From Ceratothoa steindachneri (lineage: Eukaryota > Arthropoda > Malacostraca > Isopoda > Cymothoidae): DNA of 64,000 nt. Shown here piece after piece: positions 21,200-32,319 of the stretch. Both the position numbers and the translations under genes were made by a program. Numbering within the stretch: the first letter of the stretch is position 1; each line of letters starts with the position of its first letter. The notes under the pieces were generated by a model. It was not told where the DNA came from, did no database searches, and worked only from the letters and a program-made list of their open reading frames with translations. The stretch spans positions 159,000,758 through 159,064,757 of the forward strand of contig OZ018324.1 of assembly GCA_963969495.1 (NCBI GenBank), written 5' to 3'.

Positions 21200-23190
21200 G
21201 TAGGAAGTGTGGCCACTTTTTCTTTACCTAGACCAGTAACTGAGATGGTAAAGCCACTTTTTCTCTACCAAGACCAGTAACTGAGATGGGACAGCCACTT
21301 TTTCTTTACCAAGACCAGTAACTGAGATGGGACAGCCATTTTTTCTTTACCAAGACCAGTAACTGAGATGGGACAGCCATTTTTTCTTTACCAAGACCAG
21401 TAACTGAGATGGGACAGCCACTTTGAAATACCAAGACCAGTAACTGAGATGGGACAGCCACTTTTTCTTTACCAAGACCAGTAACTGAGATGGGACAGCC
21501 ACTTTTTCTTTACCAAGACCAGTAACTGAGATGGGAGAGCCACTTTTTCTTGACCAAGACCAGTAACTGAAAAAGGACAGTCACTTTTTCTTTACCAAGA
21601 CCAGTAACTGAGATGGGACAGCCACTTTTTCTTTACCAAGACCAGTAACTGAGATGGGACAGCAACTTTTTCTTTACCAAGACCAGTAACTGAGATGGGA
21701 CAGCCACTTTTTTTTACCAAGACCAGTAACTAAGATGGGACAGCCACTTTTTCTTTACCAAGACCAGTAACTGAGATGGGAGAGCCACTTTTTCTTTACC
21801 AAGACCAGTAACTGAGATGGGAAAGCCACTTTTTCTTTATCAAGACCAGTAACTGAGATGGGACAGCCACTTTTTCTTTACCAAGACAAGTAAGTGAAAA
21901 GGGACAGCCACTTTTTCTTTACCAAGACCAGTAACTGAAAAGGGACAGCCACTTTTTCTTTACCAAGACCAGTAACTAAAAAGGGACAGCCATTTTTTCT
22001 TTACCAAGACCAGTAACTGAGATGGGACAGCCACTTTTTCTTTACCAAGACGAGTAACGGAGATGGGAGAGCCACTTTTTCTTGATTAAGACCAGTAACT
22101 GAAAAAGGACAGTCACTTTTCTTTACCAAGACCAGTAACTGAGATGGGACAGCCACTTTTTCTTTACCAAGACCAGTAACTGAGATGGGACAGCAACTTT
22201 TTCTTTACCAAGACCAGTAACTGAGATGGGACAGCCACTTTTTTTACCAAGACCAGTAACTAAGATGGGACAGCCACTTTTTCTTTACCAAGACCAGTAA
22301 CTGAAAAAGGACAGTCACTTTTTCTTTACCAAGACCAGTAACTGAGATGGGAAAGCCACTTTTTCTTTATCAAGACCAGTAACTGAGATGGGACAGCCAC
22401 TTTTTCTTTACCAAGACAAGTAAGTGAAAAGGGACAGCCACTTTTTCTTTACCAAGACCAGTAACTGAAAAGGGACAGCCACTTTTTCTTTACCAAGACC
22501 AGTAACTAAAAAGGGACAGCCATTTTTTCTTTACCAAGACCAGTAACTGAGATGAGACAGCCATTTTTTCTTTACCAAGACCAGTAACTGAGATGGGACA
22601 GCAACTTTTTCTTTACCAAGACCAGTAACTGAGATGGGAGAGCCACTTTTTTTTACCAAGACCAGTAACTGAGATGGGACAGCCACTTTTTCTTTACCAA
22701 GACCAGTAACTAAGATGGGACAGCCACTTTTTCTTTACCAAGACTAGTAACTGAAAAGGGACAGCCACTTTTTCTTTACCAAGACCAGTAACTGAGATGG
22801 GACAGCCACTTTTTCTTTACCAAGACCAGTAACTGAGATGGGAGAGCCACTTTTTCTTTACCAAGACCAGTAACTGAGATGGGAAAGCCACTTTTTCTTT
22901 ACCAAGACCAGTAACTGAGATGGGACAGCCACTTTTTCTTTACCAAGACTAGTAACTGAAAAGTGACAGCCACTTTTTCTTTACCAAGACCAGTAACTGA
23001 GATGGGAGAGCCACTTTTTCTTTACCAAGACCAGTAACTGAGATGGGAGAGCCACTTTTTCTTTACCAAGACCAGTAACTGAGATGGGACAGCCACTTTT
23101 TCTTTACCAAGACCAGTCACTGAGATGGGACAGCCACCTTTTCTTTACCAAGACCAGTAACTGAGATGGGACAGCCACCTTTTTTTTTAC
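21200..23190 (+). repeat. 41-bp satellite, homogeneous core
   Basis: Nearly identical 41-bp units of CTTTACCAAGACCAGTAACT then GAGATGGGACAGCCACTTTTT, about 48 copies. Variant units recur in the same order at an offset of about 530 bp (AAGTAAGTGAAAAGGGACAG at 21,887 and 22,417; AGCAACTTTTTC at 21,662 and 22,192), so a block of about 13 units was duplicated. Homogeneity against old flanks shows recent unequal exchange or amplification. Confidence 0.97.
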
Positions 23191-23699
23191 CAAAACCAGC
23201 AACCAAAGGAGAGTAGACAGTCAATTTATCCTTTTCAATGCCAATAATCAAATTAGGAGAACAGTAACTAAGTGAGAAGAGAGTCAGTTTGTCATTATCA
23301 AGATCACTAACTAACTAGGAGGGGAAACGTAGTAAATAAACCTTTTACTAAGACCAGTAACCAAGTGAGAAGCGACGATCAATTTATATATAATAACTAG
23401 TAACCAAGAGAGGAGTATTTTTGTCCATACCTAGGCAGGTAACCAACCAGATGAGGGAAGAGAGTCAGTTTATTCCTGCTAATATCAGTAACCAAGGAAG
23501 AAGAGAAAGTCAATTTGTCGACACGAAGGTCAATAATAAGGAAATAGAGAAGGTCAGTCTATCCCTAGAAAGAAACGTAACCAATTGAGTTTAAAGAGTC
23601 AATTTGTCTTTAGAAAGACCGGTAACCAGGTGAAGAGAGATAGTCAACAAATCCCCCAACTAATATCAGTAACCAGGAAAGGGGGCAAAGTCAATTTAT
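23191..23699 (+). repeat. 41-bp satellite, diverged right flank
   Basis: Degenerate units again share CAGTAACCAAG-GAGGAGA and GTCAATTT. Confidence 0.85.
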
Positions 23700-24850
23700 T
23701 CTTACTAAAAATTGTATTTTCAAGTCGAGTAACTGAGTGAAGTGAGTGTCAGTTTGTCTTTATCAATTTGAGTAACCAAGGGACGAGTGTGTTAATTTGT
23801 CTTTATCAAGTCGTGTAACCAAGTGAGGAGTGTGTCAATATGTTTTTATCAATTTGAGTGACCAAGGGACGAGTGTGTCAATTTGTCCTTATCAAGTCGT
23901 GTAACCAAGTGAAGAGTGTATCAATATGTTTTTATCAATTTGATTAACCAAGGGACGAGTGTGTCAATTTGTCCTTAGCAAGTCGTGTAACCAAGTGAGG
24001 AGTGTGTCAATATGTTTTTATCAATTTGAGTAACCAAGTGAAGAGTGTGTCAATTTGTCTTTATCAATTTGAGTAACCAAGTGAAGAGTGTGTCAATTGT
24101 ATTTTCAAGTCGAGTAACTGAGTGAAGTGAGTGTCAGTTTGTCTTTATCAATTTGAGTAACCAAGGGACGAGTGTGTCAATTTGTCTTTATCAAGTCGTG
24201 TAACCAAGTGAGGAGTGTGTCAATATGTTTTTATCAATTTGAGTAACCAAGGGACGAGTGTGTCAATTTCTCCTTATCAAGTCGTGTAACCAAGTGAGGA
24301 GTGTGTCAATATGTTTTTATCAATTTGAGTAACCAAGGGACGAGTGTGTCAATTTGTCTTTATCAAGTCGTGTAACCAAGTGAGGAGTGTGTCAATATGT
24401 TTTTATCAATTTGAGTAACCAAGGGACGAGTGTGTCAATTTGTCCTTATCAAGTCGTGTAACCAAGTGAGGAGTGTGTCAATATGTTTTTATCAAGTTGA
24501 GTAACCAAGTGAAGAGTGTGTCAATTTGTCTTTATCAAGTTGAGTAACCAAGTGAAGAATATGTTTTTATCAAGTTGAGTAACCAAGTGAAGAATATGTT
24601 TTTATCAAGTTGAGTAACCAAGTGAAGAGTGTGTCAATTTGTCTTTATCAATTTGAGTAACCAAGTGAAAAATATGTTTTTATTAAGTTGAGTAACCAAG
24701 TGAAGTGTGTCAATTTGTCTTTATCAATTTGAGTAACCAAGTGAAGAATATGTTTTTATCAAGTGGAGAGTGTGTCAATTTGTCTTTCTAAAGTCGAGTA
24801 ACCAAGAGGAGAGTGTGTCAATTGGTTTCTATCAAGTTGAGTAACAAGTG
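23700..24850 (+). repeat. 43-bp variant satellite with 86-bp dimers
   Basis: Units alternate between GTGTGTCAATTTGTCTTTAT with CAAGTCGTGTAACCAAGTGA and GTGTGTCAATATGTTTTTAT with CAATTTGAGTAACCAAGGGA. The alternation makes 86-bp dimers, best at 24,130-24,500. It shares GTAACCAAG with the 41-bp satellite and probably descends from it. Confidence 0.93.
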
Positions 24851-25050
24851 AAGAGAGAGGATTCATCTCTACTAACCTAGTCAGGGGAGAGAGTCAATTT
24901 ATCCCTAATAAGTTCCGTAACTAAAGTAGAAATAACAATCAAATTATCCCTAGTAAGACCAGTAACCTAAGGAGGAGAGAAAGTCAATTTGTCCTTACAA
25001 GGCCAGAAACCAAAGGGAGAGAGCTAGTCAATTTGTTCTTAGCAGGATTA
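24851..25050 (+). repeat. diverged tail of the satellite
   Basis: A few degenerate units with GACCAGTAACCTAAGG and AGTCAATTTGTCC before unrelated DNA starts. Confidence 0.75.
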
Positions 25051-25479
25051 GTGGTTTGCCTGGCTAATTGGTGAGGGGTCTTCACGACCACTGTAATTAG
25101 AGCCCGAAAATGCCCCGGGTATAAAGAGATTCGGGAAGGAATCCTTGGGTATTAACCCTGATTGAACTTTTATAGACGAGGAGCCTTGAGACTGTGTATA
25201 CGGATTAAGAGGGCCTCAGACTTTGCGGTAAGAGGGATGGAAAATCACACAAAGAAGTCCATGGGAAAGGTGGGTGATTGTTTTCGTTTTCCGGCGGGTG
25301 GTTATTTCGACTTTTACAACCTTTCTATCTCCGGTCTCAAGCGCAAGTGAGAAGTGATTGTTTCTATTTTCCGTCGGGTAGTGACTATTTTTTCTGATGG
25401 TGGCTGGGTTTGCGTGGGGTGGGGCGGCGAGGCGGCGAAAGAAGGTTCACCATAACAGCATCAAAGAACGCGGCACTTA
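25051..25479. other. unassigned, with a short direct repeat
   Basis: GTGATTGTTTTCGTTTTCCG near 25,272 recurs as GTGATTGTTTCTATTTTCCG near 25,354, each followed by a GGGT motif. No coding support. Confidence 0.4.
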
Positions 25480-25640
25480 TTTAAGAATGATAAGAACAAC
25501 GAAGGCATTTCCATTTAAATGCTTTGGAAAAATAAAGTTTTGCGGAGAATGCGATGAAATTAGGGGCCTTAAAGTTGTGAGAAAGAGAGAAGTCAAAAGA
25601 GGAGACTACTTGGGTTGCTACGGTGGTGACACAATTTTCC
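25480..25640 (-). repeat. dispersed repeat family D, copy 2
   Basis: The minus strand carries GAAATGCCTTCGTTGTTCTT, and the plus strand AAAAGAGGAGACTACTTGG near 25,595 matches copy 1 at 15,777. Confidence 0.4.
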
Positions 25641-25759
25641 AGATCCCCAACATTTTTATTTAATGAAGTTCGCTGCTGCACTGCTATCAACCTGTCTGGG
25701 ATCTTCCCTTCCTCCTCAATATAACACGACCACGTTGGATTACCTAACTTTCGATATTC

Positions 25760-26425
25760 AAGAATCAATGAAAATTCTAATCAACCAAAGTACTAATCAA
25801 TCATCCAAAGTCTGATCCTACTTTGAAAATCTAACTAATCAAGGTTCTGATCAAACATAAGAAGTTCTAATCAACCTAAGATCTGATTAGCCATTGAAGA
25901 AAGTTCTACTCTGTTAAAGTTCTGATCTCCATTCTTTCAATCATAATTTTTATCAACTTTCTATTCAACAATCAATCAGAAAGAGTTCTAATAAAAATTC
26001 TAATTAAACAATAAATCATTTAAAGTTGATTAGCCAATTTTGCTCTGATCAATTATTCCTACAAACAAATTTAATAAACAAAGTTCTGATTGGATTTTAA
26101 TCAGTAAAGTTCTTATAGAACATTCAGTCTTTTCAAACGAATGAATCATTCGAAGCTCTGGTGCATCAATTATATCTTGATTTATAATAAATCAAAAGTT
26201 TGATTAACCAATCAATCAAAGTTCTAATCGACCATTTATTCACCTCAAATTATAATAAACTATTAAACCACTCACATTCATGATAAAACAATTAAAATCC
26301 TAATCAATCAAACAGTTAATCCTTTCATAAAATGATAATAAATCAGTCCAAGTTCTGATTAACTATTCATTCACCCAAAGCTCTAAAGAATCACTAAAAC
26401 TTCGGATCAATCATTGCCATTATCG
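25760..26425 (+). repeat. degenerate ~40-bp repeat with AATCAAAGTTCTGATCAA
   Basis: Many imperfect copies of AATCAATCAAAGTTCTGATC-type sequence with AACCATTCA linkers. It is strongly diverged and the period is uneven (roughly 35-45 bp). Confidence 0.75.
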
Positions 26426-26700
26426 ATAATGTATGCATTGTACTTATTGCATACATTATTTAACAACATAAGGTTGAGGTATTTTATTGTATGCATTTTA
26501 TTATCAAAAGTACTATGGAAGTAGTTAATTGTATGCCTGCTATGTATTGTATGCATTGAATAATAAAATAGTGTCAAGATACTCGTAATTATTTTTTAAA
26601 ATTCCTGTGGGGGTAATTAATTATATGCATAACTTGTATTGTATGTATTGTATAATTTGTATGTGTTGTATGCATTGTATAACGCAATGCTGCCCAGGTA
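26426..26700 (+). repeat. TGTATGCATTGTAT-rich repeat
   Basis: TGTATGCAT or TGTATGCATTGTAT occurs repeatedly (near 26,429, 26,489, 26,549, 26,667) within AT-rich spacers, including longer near-repeats of about 100 bp. Confidence 0.7.
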
Positions 26701-26854
26701 ATTAATACAATCCCAGTATTCGATTTTCTGAAACATGATTTTGGATTTGGTCTGTTATTTCTTATTTAAATTTTGTCTCTATTGCGAATCTATTAATTTG
26801 ATGATAGCTCTAATTGCTTTTTATTGAGAATTTTCTTGCGAATCCTTTGACAAT

Positions 26855-27095
26855 TACAAGATTAACATGCTTCGATTATATGTTAGTGCCAGGAGTTTCG
26901 TATTAACATACTTCGATTATACGTAAGGGCCAGAAGTTTCGTATTAACATGCTTCTCTTTGAGAACTTAGGTTAGGTAAGAGAGATGTTGACCTTCCACT
27001 TTGAGAATTTAGGTTCAGTTAGAGAGATGTTGAGCCTTCGTTTTGAGAATTCAAGTAAGGTTAGAGAGATCTTGGCTTGTGGTTAAAATTCAAAT
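26855..27095 (+). repeat. two short tandem repeats (about 50-60 bp units)
   Basis: ATTAACATGCTTCGATTATA with GGAGTTTCGT occurs twice to three times (26,860-26,960). GAGAATTTAGGTTCAGTTAG with GAGATGTTGA then occurs three times (26,955-27,090). Confidence 0.75.
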
Positions 27096-27635
27096 TTTCT
27101 AAGATTGCGAAAGTTTGAGACTCTTTATTTCCAATCGCTTTTGAACCAACTTCGCTTCGAAGATACTAAGAAAATGAGATGTCTGGTTTCTAGCATGTTT
27201 TAGCGACATTACAAGTGTTTCTGTATGAATAAAACGGTTTGGGGCAGGTAAAGAATCACGTTCCGAACGAGTTTGGAGATGCGTATCCTAACTTGGAATT
27301 TTATGGGGACGCTTTTCTTATCCTTAAAAGTTTTGGGGACGCTCAACTGTACATGGGTTTTGGGAGGACGCTTTACTTTCCCTACTCCAACAGTTTTTGT
27401 TGCATTCTAGAAATAAATAAAATAAATCTGTTTTAGAATTTTTGCCTTTTTAAAGTAAATTTGACATTAATTTTTTTACACTTTAATATCTTACAGAATT
27501 GCCGGTAGACGCCATTCGTTTTTACTTTTTATATTTTCATTTTAATTGATTTTTATTTTAATTCTATAAATTTATTACAATTTCATTTAACTTAATTTTT
27601 TCAGTTCACGGTGAAGTAGATATTACACGGTGTAG
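27096..27635. other. unassigned, with three GGGACGCT repeats
   Basis: TTTTGGGGACGCT-like motifs at about 27,301, 27,336 and 27,358 suggest an imperfect ~33-bp repeat. Otherwise AT-rich. Confidence 0.4.
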
Positions 27636-28010
27636 CATGAACACAGCTGCCATCTGCTGGATCGCGTACCCTCCAGGCCCCAATGCCTGCAGGAAGAAGT
27701 TGTTCTATATATCTTTCACAAATTTTCACCTCTTTTATTTCCACCACACCTTTTACAACTTCTTCCTTACACACCTTATGGCGAAATGCCTTCGTTGGTT
27801 TTTACTTCTTAGTTTAACGTAATAATCCCCCGTGTGCGTACATCGCCCTGTCACTCACGATGCAACAAGTATTCTCCTCTTTTAAATACTCGCCTATCTC
27901 TCTCCCACACAATTTCACTTATAACTTCACCCTTTTAAAAATCCCCTTTTCGCTCTATAGCAAAGATCCCCTTGTTGGTTTTCTCTAATATTAAAAAAAA
28001 ATAGGTCTTT
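27636..28010 (+). repeat. dispersed repeat family D, copies 3 and 4
   Basis: GAAATGCCTTCGTTGGTTTT at 27,785 follows a pyrimidine-rich lead with TTTCACAAATTTTCACCTC. AAAGATCCCCTTGTTGGTTT at 27,962 follows a similar lead. The first copy aligns loosely with 57,660-57,830 over about 180 bp. Confidence 0.5.
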
Positions 28011-28374
28011 CTCGCTTTGCTATTCTTGTTAGCATTTACATATAATCTTCTGTTTAACAGTTTGGGAAGTGTATGTTGTGGAGGTCCGGTTCTAGGCAAA
28101 TGTGGAGCCGCCTCACCACCGGGTATTAAATTATAGCCGGGAGTTGGTCGAGCCTTGAAAATGGTGTGTGAGAGGAGGGTCTTTTATTGCCCCCCACCCC
28201 CGACCTCGGATAATCCAGGGGGCTTAGGTGTAAATTTGGCCACATCTTCGCACTTCACCCAACTGACGCTTTGGAGGATTCCGTCAGCCACGGCTAATGA
28301 GGAGAGGTAAGATTCATGGCAGGGAAGTTTCACCCGCTGTAACCAGGTAAAATAGGTTGTCACACTAATATTGT
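28011..28374. other. unassigned, moderately GC-rich
   Basis: Contains a C-rich run near 28,190 (CCCCCCACCCCCGAC). No coding support. Confidence 0.35.
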
Positions 28375-29665
28375 GGTAGTTACCACCCTAAAATTAAGGT
28401 ATTTACCATAACAACGTGTCTCAATTAAAATTGGTAGTTATCATAATAGCGTGTTTCCCCTTAAAATTGGTAGTTACCATAACAACGCGTTCCCAACACA
28501 ATTGGTAGTTATAATGACAACGTGTACCTATTAAAATTGGTGGTTACTATAACAACATGTTCCCATTAAAATTGGTAGTTATCATAACAACATGTTCCCA
28601 TTAAAATTGGTAGTTACCATAACAGCGTGTTCCCCTTAAAATTGGTAGTTACCATAACAGCGTGTTCCCTTTAAAATTGGTAGTTACGATAACAACGCAT
28701 TCCCATCACAATTGGTAATTATCATGACAACGTGTACCCATTAAAATTGCTAGTTACTATAACAACGTGTTCCCATTAAAATTAGTAGTTACAATAACAA
28801 CGTTCTCCCATTAGAATTGGTAGTTACCATAACAACGCGTTTCAATTAAAATTGGTAGTTACCATAACAACGTGTTTCCAATTAATCTTTAGTTACCATA
28901 ACAATTGTTCGCATTAAAATCGGTAGTAATCATAACACATCTTCGAATTAAAATTAGTAGTTACCCTAACCACGTTTTGTCATTAAGAATGTAGTTACCA
29001 TAACAACGTATTCCCATCAAAATTGTAGTTACCATAACAACTCTTCGCATTAAATTTGTTATTTACCATTAAAATTGGAAGCTACAATGACAACGGGTTG
29101 CCATTACGAATGGTAGTTACTATAAAAACGTGTTCCCATTAAAATTGGCAGTTACCATAACAAATCTTCGCATTAAATCTGCTAGTTGCCATTAAAATTG
29201 GCAGTTACAATAACAACGGGTTGCCATTACGAATGGTAGTTACCATAACAACGTGTTCCCATTAAAATTGTGAGTTACCATAACAATGTGTTCCAATAAA
29301 TTGGTAGTTACCATAGCAACTCTGCGCATAAAAATTGATAGCTACCATAACACCCCTTTGCATTAAAATTGGTTGTTACCATATCAACTCTTCACATTAA
29401 AATTAGTAGTTACCATAACAACATTTTGTCATTAAAAATCGTGTTTACCATAACAACGTATTCCCATTGAAATTGGTAGTTACCATAAAACTCTTCGCAT
29501 TAAATTTGTTAGTTAACATTAAAATTGGCAGTTACAATAACAACGTGTTGCCATTACGAATGGTAGTTACCATAACAACGTTTCCCATTAAAATTGTGAG
29601 TTACCATAACAACGTGTTCCAATTAAAATTGGTAGTTACCATAACAAAGTTTTCCCATTAAAATG
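28375..29665 (+). repeat. 35-bp satellite
   Basis: About 36 copies of TTAAAATTGGTAGTTACCAT then AACAACGTGTTCCCA (period 35 bp). A run of variant units with TTTTGTCATTA, then CTCTTCGCATTAAATTTG and GGGTTGCCATTACGAATGG, appears near 28,975-29,130 and again near 29,423-29,570, about 450 bp apart, with a partial third near 29,165. This is a higher-order duplication. Confidence 0.95.
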
Positions 29666-30269
29666 TGCGTATTAGTCCTAGGCAGGGTCGATAGGCGTTG
29701 GAATTCCACGATGGGCTTCCTCGGCTTGATTCCCGACGAGAGTAACACAAAATTTTGATACTCGCTGGCGGTTGCCGCAGCTCAGCCAATATCAACACCG
29801 TTGTCTTTCCCTTCTCTCTTCGCATAAACAAAATATCACGAATCTCTTTTAGATCTTCCCTCGGCAGAGTTTTTGGGGTTGCCCTTCCTTCAAGAAGGAC
29901 GAGTTTCTTGTGCTTATTGGAGAGTACTCTTGACAATTTTAAACTACCGAGCTCATCCTACTCGAAGATAAAGTAATTCGAAAAAAGACCGGGTCATCGA
30001 TAAGAGATCCCTTGTTAGTGATACCTTTGCAGAACACCACCTAGTCTATAAAATTGTCGGCGGCTTCAAACGAAAGGAAGAAAACCTACCTAGAAGCCAA
30101 CCACCCTTTCGCTCTTGGACCCATCTGCTCAGGCACGTCTCAAGTGTAACACGATGTAAGGCTCCAATAATTTCGATCGCAATATTTCTGGCGCTGTAGA
30201 AGCAAAGTACAAGAAAAAAGATAAAAGATCGTTGAAAATTTTGAAGAATTCTCGCTGGACTTATATGAT
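29666..30269. other. unassigned before the RTE-like LINE
   Basis: Could hold decayed upstream parts of the LINE at 30,270, but I find no endonuclease motif on either strand. Confidence 0.35.
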
Positions 30270-31640
30270 GGCCATGGCCACCATACACCAGATGAGGACT
30301 TCTCAATAGATGAAGATGAAATCCTAAGAGGGAAAGTACGAGATTTTGCGCGCAATTAAGAGCATGAAAAATGGTAAAACAACTGGGCAGGATGGGGTAC
30401 AATCAACTCTATAGAGAGAGTATAAATATATTGCTGGCATACTCTCTAGTCGGTTTACAAAAGGTTTAAGGATAAGTCGATTCCAATGACAGAGTCCAAC
30501 TCTTCCGTTGCAATTCCCTTTAAAAGACGACTGAGAGATTAAAAGAACCGAAAGAAAATTAGTTTTTCATCAGCATTATATATAAATTACTCTCAAAACT
30601 CTTAATCAACAGATTAACTGATACAAGCACTAGAGTGTTATCAACTACTAGAACAGGCGGATTTCATAAGTAAGAATAGCACCTATGATCATTTGCAGTA
30701 TATCAAACAATTAATGCAGAGAACAAATAAATACGAAAGACCTTTCTATAAGGCCTGTGCAGTCTATGAAAAACTCCTCACCCCATTAAACACTCACTCA
30801 GTTATAAGAACTCTACAGAAACAAGGAATCAACAAAAGCTACATATGCAGTAATGCAACATCTCAGTTAATAATAAACTATAAATAAAATAAGGACGAAG
30901 ACAGGGGGATCCTAGTTCGCGAAAACTTCTTTCAGCAGTGGTTGATGGAGTTTTCAGGATTTTGGAATGAGATCAAAATTAATCCCAATTAATATGATAT
31001 ATTTAAGTCACTTTGGCTTTTCTAATGAAATGATTTTATTTCTAAAGAACCTCAAAGAGTGACAATAAATGATAGCAAAATTATTTCTAATTATTTTCAC
31101 CATTTGACTAAAAATGGTCTTTTCAAAAACGAAATAATGATTCATTGTTTCGTGGAAGATAAAGCAATTAGAATGGACGATCAAGTTTTAAAGCAGGTTG
31201 TAAAATGCTTATACTTAGGACAGGTCGTGACTTCTGATAGAACTATGGGAAAGGAAATGAATGTTGATACTTATGAAAGTTAGTTACTAATAATAGGAGG
31301 ATGAGTAAGTAAATCATTAGAATTACAAAATTAAGATAGAGAGCAGCAGAAAAGCTTGGTTGAATTTTTAAATCAAGCATTCAGAAACTGAGGACATAAG
31401 AAAATATTTTGATAAGAATGCAGGCACGGGTGAGAGACATAGAGAGTAAAATAAATACAAGTTCCCAAGTGGAAATGTAAAAGGCAAATTGATAGATGAA
31501 ACGACAGAAGATTGACCAAAGAACTCCTAAATTGGACACTTTTATAAATAAAAAGACTCATAAGATGATATTCGCTCAATTGCGTGAGTAGAGTGGCTGA
31601 ATTGAGCAATGCACTCGACCGTGTTTAATAGTAAAACGCC
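30270..31640 (+). pseudogene. RTE-like LINE reverse transcriptase (decayed)
   Basis: Plus-strand blocks: AIKSMKNGKTTGQDGVQSTL near 30,355-30,410 (RT fingers, the K-x-P-G-x-D-G site); a DHLQYIKQLMQRTNKYERPF block near 30,690-30,750; CAVYEKLLTPLNTHSVIRTL with LQKQGINKSYI to about 30,850, where the catalytic F-x-D palm motif has been lost (VDFEKAFD type now AVYEKLLT); and VVKCLYLGQVVTSDRTMGKE near 31,195-31,255. Later frames keep RVRDIESKIN and a W-A-G-H type C-terminal remnant to about 31,560. This matches the endonuclease-RT proteins widespread in arthropod genomes. Many stops and frameshifts; no endonuclease seen. Confidence 0.72.
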
Positions 31641-31859
31641 TTTCTAAGCAGCTTCTACCGATCGTATTTCCCCAGCAGAATTTTTTACCATGTTAGTTTC
31701 GTCATTGGGAAAAATTCATCCTTTCCTCTTCTGCGAGGTTGTCTTCTTGATGTCTTTATGTATAAATGTGTCCAGTTTAGGGCTAATTTTGTACATCTTG
31801 TGTGGTTTCTTGTAAAAAAATATCTTTCACATTTCCGATTCAGAATTTGTTTTCCTTTT
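31641..31859. other. unassigned; possible LINE 3' flank
   Basis: No feature recognised. Confidence 0.35.
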
Positions 31860-32269
31860 TAGTCGCGTGCAATTCTATATCTCAGTATATCAGGCGGTCG
31901 GTCAGTCGGTCCGTTGGTCAGTTGGTCCGTCAGTCCTCGTTGTTTTCTTCCTAATAACATTGTAACTATTCGTCGATTCTAATGAACTTTGAAACCCTTA
32001 TGTTGTTTTACATTTTCTTTTGAATGATATAATTTCCAAAGTCCTCTCAGGGTTAGCCCAGGAAGTAATTTGTTTTGGCAATAACATCATAACTATTAGT
32101 CCGATTCTAACTGAATTTGAGACCCTTATTTGTTTTCAAGTTTTTTTCGAATAATATAATTTCCAAGGTCCTCCCAAGGTTAGTCCGGGAGTTATTGAAA
32201 GTTTTGAAGGTTGTAAGGTCATAAATCAGAATAAGTGAGGTCACACTACTTTGATCAGCAATCCCTGTT
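31860..32269. mobile_element. short dispersed element X, copy 2
   Basis: Second copy of the element at 18,700-19,083: begins TAGTCGCGTGCAATTCTATA (terminal palindrome eroded), then GTCGGTCAGTCGGTCCG, the two internal ~125-bp units, and ends AAATCAGAATAAGTGAGGTC with TTTGATCAGCA. It lies between two converging LINE remnants. Confidence 0.7.
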
Positions 32270-32319
32270 ACAATATATGTCACTCGTGCTGGTGATCTTA
32301 TCCATGTGTATTTATTTTA

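Noticed and set aside
25397..25663. Cys-containing plus-strand frame
   Set aside because: Overlaps a copy of the dispersed family D and lacks family support.
26426..26700. Telomeric repeat
   Set aside because: The unit is TGTATGCAT-like, not TTAGG or TTAGGG, and not regular.
16140..29665. CRISPR-like regular repeats
   Set aside because: Repeats are directly tandem without unique spacers, and the DNA is eukaryotic; these are satellites.
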